Shown: positions 18,626-28,291 of the stretch, one piece after another
How positions within the stretch are numbered: the stretch's first letter is position 1
How the letters are laid out: each line of letters opens with the position of its first letter
Notes under the pieces: generated by a model
Database searches by the model: none
What the model was told of the DNA's origin: nothing
The model's input: only the letters and a program-made list of their open reading frames with translations
Origin: Nocardiopsis sp. ATB16-24
GTDB taxonomy: Bacteria > Actinomycetota > Actinomycetes > Streptosporangiales > Streptosporangiaceae
Assembly: GCF_030271535.1 (NCBI RefSeq)
Contig: NZ_JASCXJ010000003.1
Span: 310,001 to 374,000, forward strand
Length of the DNA stretch: 64,000 nt
Direction of reading: 5' to 3'
Made by a program: the position numbers and the translations under genes

Positions 18626-18651
18626 GAGCGGGACGACCCGTCGTCCCGCTC
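18626..18651 (-). terminator. Hairpin terminator of the methyltransferase gene
   Basis: An 11-bp perfect stem (GAGCGGGACGA with its complement) has a 4-base loop and overlaps the last two bases of the minus-strand stop codon. Confidence 0.65.
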
Positions 18652-19918
18652 AGGCCGAGGCCGGGGCGCCGACCTCGCGACAGAGCAGGGAGAACGGCCG
18701 CTCGCCGATCCGGGTGAGGACGACCGTCACCGCCTCCGTTCCCGAGGCGCGCAGGTCCCGGCGCAGCTTCTCGGTGTCCACCGCCGATCCCCGCTTCTTG
18801 ATCGTCACCGTCCCCGCGTTCAACCCGCGTATCGCCGCGCGCAGCCGCTTCAGGGAGAACGGCATCACCTCCACGATCTCCAGCACCCGCCACAGTGGCG
18901 AGATCTCCGCTTTGTCCGCGGTGAAGTAGGCGATCCGCTCGTCCAACAGGGAGCCGTCCACCCGTGCGGCCGCCTCCGCCACCAGGTGTGAGCGCACCAC
19001 GGCGGGGTCGGGATCGTACAGGTAGCGCCTGGCGGGGGTCACCGGCGCCGGACCGGCCTCGGGGTCGGCGTCCAGGTGCGCCTCCGCGCCCTCCCGGGCC
19101 AGCAGTCCCTCACGCTCGTGCAGCACCGTCGCCCGCCGCCGACACCCGTCGGCGAGCGCGCCGAACCACAGGGTCGCCTCCTTCAGTTCACCGTCCACCG
19201 AGATCCACTCGGCCGAGGCGTCCTCGGGCAGTGCTTCGTGCGGGATGCCCGGCGCGGCCTTGAGACACGCCGCCTCCGCGCCCCGGGCCAGGTCGACGGC
19301 CGCGTCCCACGGAGGGGAGTAGGCCGTCGGGTCGAAGACCCTGCCGCGTCCGCCCCGACGGGCGGGATCGCAGAACAGGAGGGGGAAACGCCCTCGGGCG
19401 GTCTCGGTGACGTCGCCCTCGCGCACACGGGCCAGCCCGTCCAGGCCGAGGGCTCCGATGTTGGCGCGAGCCACGGCCGCCGTCAGAGGGTCGGCGTCCA
19501 CCCCCTCCACGGCCACGCCTCGCCCGGCCAACGCCAGCAGGTCCGCGCCGATCCCACAGCACAGGTCACCCGCGCAGGCGCCGCCCGTCAAGCGGGAGGC
19601 GAACCCGGCCATCCGCTCCGCGCGGTGGCCGGCCACGGCCCGTCGGGTGGCCTGCTCCAGACCCTGTGGGGTGAAGAACATCCGCCGGGCGAGGTCGCCG
19701 AACTTGGCTCGGCCGCGCTCGCGCAACGCCACCTGGGTCATGAGCGCGTTTACCAGCTCGGATACGGGTAGACCAAGGGCGAGGGCCGCCACTCGCGGGT
19801 CCTGACGCAGCCGGGAGGCAGCCGTGAGCGGGTCGCGTGCGGCGGCCTCCGGGTCGACCTCCGCCAGTACCTCCCGGCCCGTGTCGGTGAGCAGTGCCTC
19901 GAACGCGGACACGCGCAT
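18650..19918 (-). CDS. Class I SAM-dependent methyltransferase with THUMP-like C-terminal domain
   Basis: A 422-residue actinobacterial protein. A helical N-terminal domain (1-95) leads into a Rossmann methyltransferase core: motif I DLCCGIGADLLALAG near residue 116, the acidic VEGVDADPL strand and the post-strand motif FCDPARR. The last ~90 residues (MPFSLKRLRAAIRGLNAGTVTIKKRG) match the THUMP-like domain seen in these proteins, which suggests an RNA substrate. The exact target is not known. The ATG start at 19918 matches the family N-terminus (MRVSAFEALLT). It is divergent from groES. Confidence 0.85.
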   Translation of the reverse strand: MRVSAFEALLTDTGREVLAEVDPEAAARDPLTAASRLRQDPRVAALALGLPVSELVNALMTQVALRERGRAKFGDLARRMFFTPQGLEQATRRAVAGHRAERMAGFASRLTGGACAGDLCCGIGADLLALAGRGVAVEGVDADPLTAAVARANIGALGLDGLARVREGDVTETARGRFPLLFCDPARRGGRGRVFDPTAYSPPWDAAVDLARGAEAACLKAAPGIPHEALPEDASAEWISVDGELKEATLWFGALADGCRRRATVLHEREGLLAREGAEAHLDADPEAGPAPVTPARRYLYDPDPAVVRSHLVAEAAARVDGSLLDERIAYFTADKAEISPLWRVLEIVEVMPFSLKRLRAAIRGLNAGTVTIKKRGSAVDTEKLRRDLRASGTEAVTVVLTRIGERPFSLLCREVGAPASA

Positions 19919-20055
19919 GGGTTCCCCCCAAGCGTCGAAGACGGATCTACGGGCGGACGCTCTCCGGTGCTCCTGGACGCTCGACGTGGCACGGAACTCG
20001 TGCGGCTCGCGGCGTGTGGGGACAGGTGACCGGGGATCACGTTCTCATTTCCATT

Positions 20056-20082
20056 CTGGCACTCTCGGGGGTAGAGTGCTAA
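20056..20082 (+). promoter_or_regulatory. CIRCE operator (HrcA binding site)
   Basis: CTGGCACTC, nine bases, then GAGTGCTAA. The right arm is the exact CIRCE half-site and the left arm differs from TTAGCACTC at two positions. It lies 127 bases before groES, so heat-shock repression by HrcA is expected. Confidence 0.9.
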
Positions 20083-20209
20083 TCGCGACGAGGCCGGTCT
20101 GGCACCCGCGACGACAGGCCGCCGTGGTCGCCCCTTTTTCGTAGCCGGTCCGTGTGCCCGCGCGGACCGAAGATCAGGACACCGAAACCTTGAAGGGGGA
20201 GGTCACACA

Positions 20210-20521
20210 GTGTCGACCGCCACCAAGACCGTGCTGAAGCCGCTGGAGGACCGCGTCGTGGTCCGTCCTCTGGACGCCGAGCAGACCACCGCTTCCGGTC
20301 TGGTCATCCCGGACACCGCCAAGGAGAAGCCCCAGGAGGGCGAGGTCCTGGCCGTGGGTCCCGGCCGCTGGGACGACGAGGGCGAGAACCGTATCCCGCT
20401 GGACGTGAAGGTCGGCGACGTCGTCCTCTACAGCAAGTACGGCGGCACCGAGGTCAAGTACGACGGCGAGGAGTACCTGGTGCTCTCCGCCCGCGACCTT
20501 CTCGCGGTCGTCGAGAAGTAG
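20210..20521 (+). CDS. groES: Co-chaperonin GroES
   Basis: Heptameric lid of the GroEL folding chamber, 103 residues. It has the family start [13 protein letters not shown], the mobile-loop region around [21 protein letters not shown] and the end [17 protein letters not shown]. The GTG start at 20210 has GGGGGAGG upstream. It is the first gene of the groES-groEL operon under the CIRCE operator and lies 115 bases before groEL. Confidence 0.97.
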   Translation: MSTATKTVLKPLEDRVVVRPLDAEQTTASGLVIPDTAKEKPQEGEVLAVGPGRWDDEGENRIPLDVKVGDVVLYSKYGGTEVKYDGEEYLVLSARDLLAVVEK

Positions 20522-20636
20522 CACTCGACGGGGCCCGGACGACCGGGTCCGAAGCTGTTCGCATCCCGCACCGGTCGGCATAGCGCCGGGCGGGCGGGAT
20601 GCCCGCTTTTGGCCATCCTGAGGAGGAAGCACTCAT

Positions 20637-22241
20637 ATGCCGAAGATCCTGGAATTCGAGGACGAGGCCCGCCGCGCTCTCGAGCGGGGCGTCGACCGCC
20701 TCGCCGACGCCGTCAAGGTGACGCTCGGCCCGCGCGGCCGCAACGTCGTCATCGACAAGAAGTTCGGTGCCCCGACCATCACCAACGACGGTGTGACCGT
20801 CGCCCGTGAGATCGAGCTGGACGAGCCCTACGAGAACCTGGGCGCCCAGTTGGTCAAGGAGGTCGCCACCAAGACCAACGACGCCGCCGGTGACGGCACC
20901 ACCACCGCGACGGTCCTCGCCCAGGCCCTCGTCCGCGAGGGACTGCGCAGCGTGGCCGCCGGCGCCTCGCCGATCGCGTTGAAGAGGGGGATCGACGCCG
21001 CCGCCGCCAAGGTGTCGGAGATCCTGCTGGAGCGCGCCCGCCCGGTCGAGGAGCGCGCGGACATCGCCTACGTCGCCACCAACTCCGCCCAGGACGAGCA
21101 GATCGGCGACATGATCGCCGAGGCGTTCGACAAGGTCGGCAAGGACGGCGTCATCACGGTGGAGGAGGCTCCGACCTTCGGTCTGGACCTGGACTTCACC
21201 GAGGGCATGCAGTTCGACAAGGGTTACATCTCGCCCTACTTCGTCACCGACGGCGACCGCCAGGAGGCGGTGCTGGAGGACGCCCTGATCCTGATCAACC
21301 AGGGCAAGATCAGCAACCTCAACGAACTGCTCCCCCTGCTGGAGAAGGTCCTCCAGAGCAAGAAGCCGCTGCTCATCATCGCCGAGGACATCGAGGGCGA
21401 CGCTCTCGGCGCCCTGGTGCTGAACAAGATCCGCGGCACCCTCAACGTCGCCGCGGTCAAGGCGCCCGGCTTCGGTGAGCGCCGCAAGGCCATGCTCCAG
21501 GACATCGCGGTCCTCACCGGTGGACAGGTCATCGCCGAGGAGGTCGGCCTGACCCTGGAGAACGCCGACGTCGACACCCTGGGCAACGCCCGCCGCATCA
21601 CCATCACCAAGGACACCACCACCATCGTGGACGGTGCCGGTGAGCAGTCCGAGGTCGAGGACCGCATCAACCAGATCCGCAAGGAGATCGAGGCCAGCGA
21701 CTCCGACTGGGACCGGGAGAAGCTCCAGGAGCGCCTGGCCAAGCTCGCGGGCGGTGTGTCCGTCCTGCGTGTGGGCGCGGCCACCGAGGTCGAGCTCAAG
21801 GAGAAGAAGCACCGCCTGGAGGACGCCATCTCGGCGACCCGTGCGGCCATCGAGGAGGGCATCGTCGCCGGTGGCGGCGCCTCCCTGGTGCACGTCTCCA
21901 CCGCCCTGGACGACCTCGGTCTGACCGGTGACGAGGCCACCGGTGTGGCGATCGTCCGCCGCGCCCTGGTCGAGCCGGCTCGCTGGATCGCCGAGAACGC
22001 CGGCGCCCAGGGCCACGTGGTCACCCACCGTGTGGCGGAGATGGAGGTCGGCCACGGCTACAACGCCGCGACCGACAGCTACGGCGACCTGACCGCCCAG
22101 GGCATCCTCGACCCGGTCAAGGTCACCCGTTCCGCCGTGCAGAACGCCGCTTCCATCGCGGGCATGTTGCTGACCACCGAGGCTCTGGTGGCGGACAAGC
22201 CCGAGGAGGACGAGGAGGACGGCCACGGTCACAGCCACTGA
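20637..22241 (+). CDS. groEL: Chaperonin GroEL with histidine-rich C-terminus
   Basis: 60-kDa chaperonin subunit, 534 residues. Hallmarks include [19 protein letters not shown], the ATP-binding [15 protein letters not shown] segment and [17 protein letters not shown]. The C-terminus is [12 protein letters not shown] instead of the Gly-Met repeats of general-purpose GroEL. In actinobacteria a His-rich tail marks the GroEL1 type that sits beside groES, and a second groEL2 elsewhere is the usual main chaperonin; that copy is not in this window. GAGGAGG precedes the ATG. Confidence 0.97.
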   Translation: MPKILEFEDEARRALERGVDRLADAVKVTLGPRGRNVVIDKKFGAPTITNDGVTVAREIELDEPYENLGAQLVKEVATKTNDAAGDGTTTATVLAQALVREGLRSVAAGASPIALKRGIDAAAAKVSEILLERARPVEERADIAYVATNSAQDEQIGDMIAEAFDKVGKDGVITVEEAPTFGLDLDFTEGMQFDKGYISPYFVTDGDRQEAVLEDALILINQGKISNLNELLPLLEKVLQSKKPLLIIAEDIEGDALGALVLNKIRGTLNVAAVKAPGFGERRKAMLQDIAVLTGGQVIAEEVGLTLENADVDTLGNARRITITKDTTTIVDGAGEQSEVEDRINQIRKEIEASDSDWDREKLQERLAKLAGGVSVLRVGAATEVELKEKKHRLEDAISATRAAIEEGIVAGGGASLVHVSTALDDLGLTGDEATGVAIVRRALVEPARWIAENAGAQGHVVTHRVAEMEVGHGYNAATDSYGDLTAQGILDPVKVTRSAVQNAASIAGMLLTTEALVADKPEEDEEDGHGHSH

Positions 22242-22300
22242 CACGTGACCGATGGTCGGTGAGCGGTCACGGCCTCGGAGCCGGGCCGCCGCAGACGTGG

Positions 22301-22326
22301 GGCGGGACACGCGTTCGTGTCCCGCC
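22301..22326 (+). terminator. Hairpin terminator of groES-groEL
   Basis: An 11-bp perfect stem (GGCGGGACACG with its complement) encloses CGTT, 60 bases after groEL. Confidence 0.75.
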
Positions 22327-22455
22327 TCCTACCATGTGGGACCCACATTCCTTCGGGGCACACTGGGCGTTTTTGGACTATTTTCCCAAAACGTAACCAT
22401 TCCGTAGTTGCCGATCGGCGTGGTCAGGTCTCGCGGTGGGGGCATTATTCGTAGC

Positions 22456-23097
22456 GTGACGGATGCAGGTGCCCGGGGGGGCGTTACCGCGCAGCGGCCA
22501 GGAACGCAGGGTGAGGTGGATCCCGCTGCGCGCGAAACGGGCTTGAATCATCTGGGGTCGCTCGCGGTCCGCGGGGACGACGGGGCGATGGACTCGCTGC
22601 TGCGCGAGGTCCGACCCATGGTGGTCAGGTACTGCCGTGCGCGTCTGGCCCGGGTCTCGGGGTTGGCCCACTACTCCGACGACGTGGCCCAGGAGGTGTG
22701 CATCGCCCTGCTCTCGGCGATACCGCGCTACCAGGACCGAGGACGGCCCTTCGCGGCCTTCGTCTTCGGGATCGCGGCCCACAAGGTGGCCGATACCCTG
22801 CGGGTGGCCGGCAGGGCCGAGGTGGTGCCGACCGACGTGCTGCCCGAGCAGCCCGACGAGGCTCCGGGGCCGGAGGAGGCGGCGGTGCGGGTCATCGAGG
22901 CCCAGCACGCCAGAGAACTTCTGAACGAATTACCCGAGCAACAGCGCAAGCTGCTGGTGATGAGGGTGATCACGGGACTGACGGCGGATGAGACGGGACA
23001 TGTTCTTGGGATGTCGGCGGGAGCGGTACGGGTCGCCCAGCACCGAGCTATCGCTCGGCTTCGGCAGGTGGCCGTGGCGAACCGCCTCCTCCCCTGA
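22456..23097 (+). CDS. Sigma-70 family RNA polymerase sigma factor, ShbA-like
   Basis: An alternative sigma factor of about 213 residues with region 2 ([19 protein letters not shown], then [42 protein letters not shown]) and region 4 ([45 protein letters not shown]). Sequence and place near groEL and guaB match ShbA of streptomycetes, which directs transcription of the housekeeping sigma gene hrdB; the same role here is inferred. The start is uncertain: GTG at 22456 is taken because conserved sequence begins well downstream, and an in-frame start at 22408 is possible. Confidence 0.85.
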   Translation: MTDAGARGGVTAQRPGTQGEVDPAARETGLNHLGSLAVRGDDGAMDSLLREVRPMVVRYCRARLARVSGLAHYSDDVAQEVCIALLSAIPRYQDRGRPFAAFVFGIAAHKVADTLRVAGRAEVVPTDVLPEQPDEAPGPEEAAVRVIEAQHARELLNELPEQQRKLLVMRVITGLTADETGHVLGMSAGAVRVAQHRAIARLRQVAVANRLLP

Positions 23098-23210
23098 GCA
23101 CGGAGGGCGTCCCCGCTCCGGAAACCCCCGCTGTCCCGACCGTCCGCGCGTGCGGGACTACTGCCGCGTGCTGGGCCCCATCGGGTACCCCCGACGCTGA
23201 GGGGAGTGGC

Positions 23211-23291
23211 CGTCGGGTGTCCGGGGTGCTGAGGGTCCGTCGGGTGTCCGGGGTGCTGAGGGGCCGTCGGGTGTCCGGGGTGCTGAGTGGC
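23211..23291. repeat. 27-bp tandem repeat, three copies
   Basis: The copies start at 23211, 23238 and 23265. The unit begins CGTCGGGTGTCCGGGGTGCT and ends GAGGGGC with one or two substitutions between copies. Part of an earlier unit is visible at 23196-23210. Confidence 0.9.
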
Positions 23292-23368
23292 CGGACGGAT
23301 TCCGGTTCCGGTCAGCCGTCAGGGGCGTCCGGAACCGGTGTTGGTGTGGTGCAAGGGATTCAAACCCC

Positions 23369-23743
23369 GGTGATCTTGCTCGGGGTGTCACTGCCGGGCG
23401 CTCCCGGTGACGCTGGGAGCAAGATCCACTGGTTCGTTCCGGCTCTTCCTGGCTCTTCCTGGCGCCCGTTGGGGGAACGGTGGATGGCCTTCCTCGGTGT
23501 CGCCTGGGTGGAGAGGCGTGCCTTATTCCCGGTGATCTTGCTCGGGGTGTCACTGCCGGGCGCTCCCGGTGACGCTGGGAGCAAGATCCACTGGTTCGTT
23601 CCGGCTCTTCCTGGCGCCCGTTGGGGGAACGGTGGATGGCCTTCCTCGGTGTCGCCTGGGTGGAGAGGCGTGCCTTATTCCCGGTGATCTTGCTCGGGGT
23701 GTCACTGCCGGGCGCTCCCAGTGACGCTGGGAGCAAGATCACG
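23369..23743. repeat. About 152-bp direct repeats, each headed by a REP-like palindrome
   Basis: Near-identical units start at about 23371, 23533 and 23685, spaced 162 and 152 bases apart. The first carries an extra 10-base duplication (GGCTCTTCCT), and the third ends after its palindrome. Each palindrome pairs GATCTTGCTC with GAGCAAGATC (23372/23417, 23534/23579 and 23686/23731), with GTCAC/GTGAC pairing inside. The third copy has 12-bp outer arms. The right arm shares 20 bases with the element at 14120-14139. Confidence 0.9.
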
Positions 23744-23821
23744 GGGGAAGGGGCAGGTCGGGGTGGGCGGAGTGGGGTCTGGATCCGGGAAGAACAGGGC
23801 ACCCCGTCACCGTTGGACGGA

Positions 23822-23890
23822 GAAAGGTCCCTCTGGGCTCTGGGGAAGGTCCCTCTGGGTCTCGGAGAAAGGTCCCCTGGGGGCTCGGGA
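23822..23890. repeat. 22- to 23-bp degenerate tandem repeat
   Basis: Three degenerate copies built on GAAAGGTCCCTCTGGG start at 23822, 23844 and 23867. Confidence 0.75.
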
Positions 23891-24028
23891 GAGGGGTTCC
23901 CCGGGGTCCCGTGGGCACGTCCGGGGCGCGACCCAAGGCATGGCCCAAACCGTGACGCTGATCACTTTTCCTCAGGGTGACGGGTCGAACAGTCCATTCC
24001 ACCGAGGGAGCCCGGGGCCGCGCCCTAG

Positions 24029-25579
<1,551 letters not shown>

Positions 25580-25802
25580 CGATCGGAACCCGCTCGGGCC
25601 GTCGGGGTCTCCCCGGCGGCCCGAGCCGTTCTTCCACGTCCCCCACGACCGGCCGCCGACGCCGCCGTGGCGCCGTGCCTGGGAGCGCCGTCGCCCGCTC
25701 CGTCCGGGTCCGGCGGCGGTCTCGGACGGGCCGATAGACTCTCGGCGGCAGGGACCGCGCCGGTAGACCATCCGGTGACGCACGTCAGAGGGGATCGAAA
25801 CG

Positions 25803-26918
25803 TTGGCTCAGGTGGAGATCGGGCTGGGCAAGAACGGGCGCCGCGCCTATGAGCTCGACGAGATCGGGATCGTGCCCGCCCGCCGCACACGGGACCCGGA
25901 GGAGGTGTCCATCGCCTGGCAGATCGACGCCTACCGGTTCGAGACGCCACTGGTGGTCAGTCCCATGGACAGCGTCGCCTCTCCCGAGACGGTCGTGGCC
26001 GTGGGGGAACAGGGCGGTCTCGGTGTGCTCGACCTCGAAGGGCTCTGGACGCGCTACGAGGACCCCGAGCCGTTGCTGCGCGAGATCAGGGAGCTCGACG
26101 ACGACGCCGCGACCAGACGTCTTCAGGAGATCTACTCCGCGCCCATCAAGGAGGAACTGATCGGCCGCCGGATCGAGGAGATCCGCGACGCGGGCCTGGT
26201 CACCGCCGCGCGGCTGTCGCCGCAGCGCACCGCCCAGTACCACAAGGCGGTCGTCGACGCGGGCGTGGACATCTTCGTGATCCGGGGCACCACGGTCTCG
26301 GCCGAGCACGTGTCCGGACGGGCCGAGCCGCTCAACCTCAAGCAGTTCATCCACGAACTGGACGTGCCGGTCGTGGTCGGCGGCTGCGCCACCTACACCG
26401 CGGCCCTGCACCTGATGCGTACGGGCGCAGCCGGCGTGCTGGTCGGCTTCGGTGGCGGCTCGGGGCACACCACCCGTTCCGTGCTGGGCGTGGCCGTGCC
26501 GATGGCCAGCGCCATCGGGGACGTGGCCGCGGCCCGCCGTGACTACCTGGACGAGTCCGGGGGACGCTACGTGCACGTCATCGCCGACGGGGGCATGACC
26601 AGCAGCGGCGACATCGCCAAGGCCCTGGCCTGCGGCGCCGACGCGGTGATGGTGGGCTCCCCGCTCGCACGCGCCACCGAGGCCCCCGGCGGCGGCTACC
26701 ACTGGGGCAGCGAGGCCCACCACGGTGAACTGCCGCGTGGCGAGCGGGTCCGGGTGGGCACGATCGGCGACCTGAAGTCGATCCTGCACGGTCCGGCCTC
26801 CACCAGTGACGGCTCCATGAACCTCATGGGGGCGCTGCGTCGCACGATGGCCACGTCCGGCTACACCGACCTCAAGGAGTTCCAGCGGGTCGAGGTCGTG
26901 GTCAACCCGCACCACTAG
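25803..26918 (+). CDS. guaB3: GuaB3 family IMP dehydrogenase-related protein
   Basis: A 371-residue actinobacterial paralog of IMP dehydrogenase without CBS domains. Barrel segments are visible: YELDEIGIVPARRTRDP, then VVSPMDSVASPE, VGGCATYTAALHLMRTGAAGVLVGFGGGSGHTTRSVLGV and VIADGGMTSSGDIAKALACGADAVMVGSPLA. The catalytic-loop cysteine position reads GGGSGHTTR, so it lacks the IMPDH Cys there. Its biochemical role is less settled than that of GuaB. A TTG start at 25803 follows GAGGGG. The stop codon TAG lies in a CTAG that flanks a MITE-like insertion. Confidence 0.9.
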   Translation: MAQVEIGLGKNGRRAYELDEIGIVPARRTRDPEEVSIAWQIDAYRFETPLVVSPMDSVASPETVVAVGEQGGLGVLDLEGLWTRYEDPEPLLREIRELDDDAATRRLQEIYSAPIKEELIGRRIEEIRDAGLVTAARLSPQRTAQYHKAVVDAGVDIFVIRGTTVSAEHVSGRAEPLNLKQFIHELDVPVVVGGCATYTAALHLMRTGAAGVLVGFGGGSGHTTRSVLGVAVPMASAIGDVAAARRDYLDESGGRYVHVIADGGMTSSGDIAKALACGADAVMVGSPLARATEAPGGGYHWGSEAHHGELPRGERVRVGTIGDLKSILHGPASTSDGSMNLMGALRRTMATSGYTDLKEFQRVEVVVNPHH

Positions 26919-27078
26919 GGAGTGTTTTTTAGAAGGCTTTCGGGTCAGCGAGCGGCCGTCCAGGCAATCTCTCGCAAGACGATGTGCGAAGTTCAGCCTG
27001 GTTGTGCTTCACGAGCGCAGAGGCGTAGCGAGAGGCGGCCTGGTGGACGCGAGCCCGGAATGATTCAAAAAACACGAC
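26919..27078. mobile_element. MITE-like insertion flanked by CTAG duplications
   Basis: A 160-base non-coding insert. CTAG occurs on both sides (26915-26918 and 27079-27082). Terminal inverted repeats share a 9-bp core GTGTTTTTT / AAAAAACAC near each end. Internal sequence CGTCCAGGC (about 26957) and GCCTGGTGGACG (about 27040) can pair with a small bulge. CTAG target duplication is known for some IS5-family elements, so a non-autonomous relative is the best guess. No transposase is encoded. Confidence 0.55.
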
Positions 27079-27099
27079 CTAGTCCCGCGAGGGCGAACA

Positions 27100-27128
27100 C
27101 GGGGGCCGCACCGATGGTGCGGCCCCCG
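27100..27128 (+). terminator. Terminator of guaB3, displaced by the insertion
   Basis: A 13-bp perfect stem (CGGGGGCCGCACC with its complement) has a 3-base loop and is followed by CGTTTT. It lies 180 bases after the guaB3 stop, with the MITE-like insert in between. Confidence 0.75.
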
Positions 27129-27252
27129 TCCGTTTTCCCGGGATCGTCGCGAACGTGCGTGCGTGAGGGGCTGGACAGGTACCGCCACCGGTCGCGTACT
27201 TTGGTGAGGTCCTGAAGTGGGATTGACGTTTTTTTGACGATCTGGGGAGCCT

Positions 27253-28110
27253 ATGGGTAAGCGGCGTGCAAAGCGTCGCGGCCGCGGTCCGGTGGTCGCG
27301 GTCTGCGTGACACTCGCGCTCTGCCTGCTGGTGACGGGTGGCGTGGTCCTCCTGGTCGACCGGATATCCAGTGCGTTCAACGATTGGTCGCCCCACGGAG
27401 CCTCCGGCGTCGAGCCGCCCGCGGGCACGATCCAGACGCCGCCGCACGACGAACTCACCGGCCCGCCCGAGGTCTCGGAGGTCACTCCGGCGGACGAACG
27501 GCCACCCGCGCAGGCGGGCGCCGACGAACGACACTCCCCCCTTCCCGCGGCCTCCCGGCCCAGTGACGCGTGGCTGGACCGGGTCTCGGAGGCCACGGGC
27601 GTTCCCCGGCGCGCCCTGGAGGGGTACGCCGGCGCCCAGTTGGCCTTGGCGCAGGAGCACCCCGACTGTCGGTTGTCCTGGCCGACGCTGGCGGGGATCG
27701 GGTTCGTGGAGTCGCACCACGGCACCTTCGCCGGAGGAGAGATCGGCCCCGACGGTGTCACGACGGTCGACATCATCGGGATCCCGCTGGACGGCACCAA
27801 CCGGACGCGGGCCGTCCCCGACACCGACGGCGGCCGCTACGACGGCGACGTGGAGTGGGACCGGGCGATCGGCCCCATGCAGTTCATCCCCCAGACCTGG
27901 GAGATCTGGGGCGCCTCGCTCTCCGGCGCCGACCCCGACCCGCACAACATCGACGACGCCGCGCTCTCGGCGGGGCGTTACCTGTGCGCGGAGGGGCGCG
28001 ACCTGACGGTGGGCGCCGACTGGGAGGAGGCGATCCTGTCGTACAACCGCTCCCGCGCCTACGTCAACGACGTCCTGGCCTACGCGCACGCCTACGCCGA
28101 CGCCTCCTGA
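27253..28110 (+). CDS. Lytic murein transglycosylase
   Basis: Secreted or membrane-anchored peptidoglycan lytic enzyme of 285 residues. An N-terminal basic stretch and one transmembrane helix (about 13-37, PVVAVCVTLALCLLVTGGVVLL) are followed by a Pro/Glu-rich linker. The lysozyme-like catalytic domain carries WPTLAGIGFVESHHGTF, with the catalytic glutamate in the GFVESHHG motif. Further on are IGPMQFIPQTWEIWG and ILSYNRSRAYVNDVL, as in MltB/SLT-type enzymes. It cleaves the MurNAc-GlcNAc bond with anhydro-ring formation. A single gene with an ATG start preceded by GGGGAG. Confidence 0.88.
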   Translation: MGKRRAKRRGRGPVVAVCVTLALCLLVTGGVVLLVDRISSAFNDWSPHGASGVEPPAGTIQTPPHDELTGPPEVSEVTPADERPPAQAGADERHSPLPAASRPSDAWLDRVSEATGVPRRALEGYAGAQLALAQEHPDCRLSWPTLAGIGFVESHHGTFAGGEIGPDGVTTVDIIGIPLDGTNRTRAVPDTDGGRYDGDVEWDRAIGPMQFIPQTWEIWGASLSGADPDPHNIDDAALSAGRYLCAEGRDLTVGADWEEAILSYNRSRAYVNDVLAYAHAYADAS

Positions 28111-28291
28111 GGGTCCCGGCCGGGAGGCCGGCGTCCTCGCGCACGAAGTCTCCACCGCGTCATGTGAGACACGCCGGTGAGCGGGCGTCCGGTTTGTCCG
28201 ACACCGACCGTTAGCCTGGGGTCCTCTTCGATGGGCACGGGCCAGGGCGGGTATGCGCCTGGGAGTGCCCACATCGAGACGGAGGAGACGG

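Noticed and set aside
23211..23890. The repeats before guaB as a possible CRISPR array
   Set aside because: Repeat units are directly adjacent or very long (27, 152 and 22 bp) without unique spacers of regular size, and no cas gene is present.
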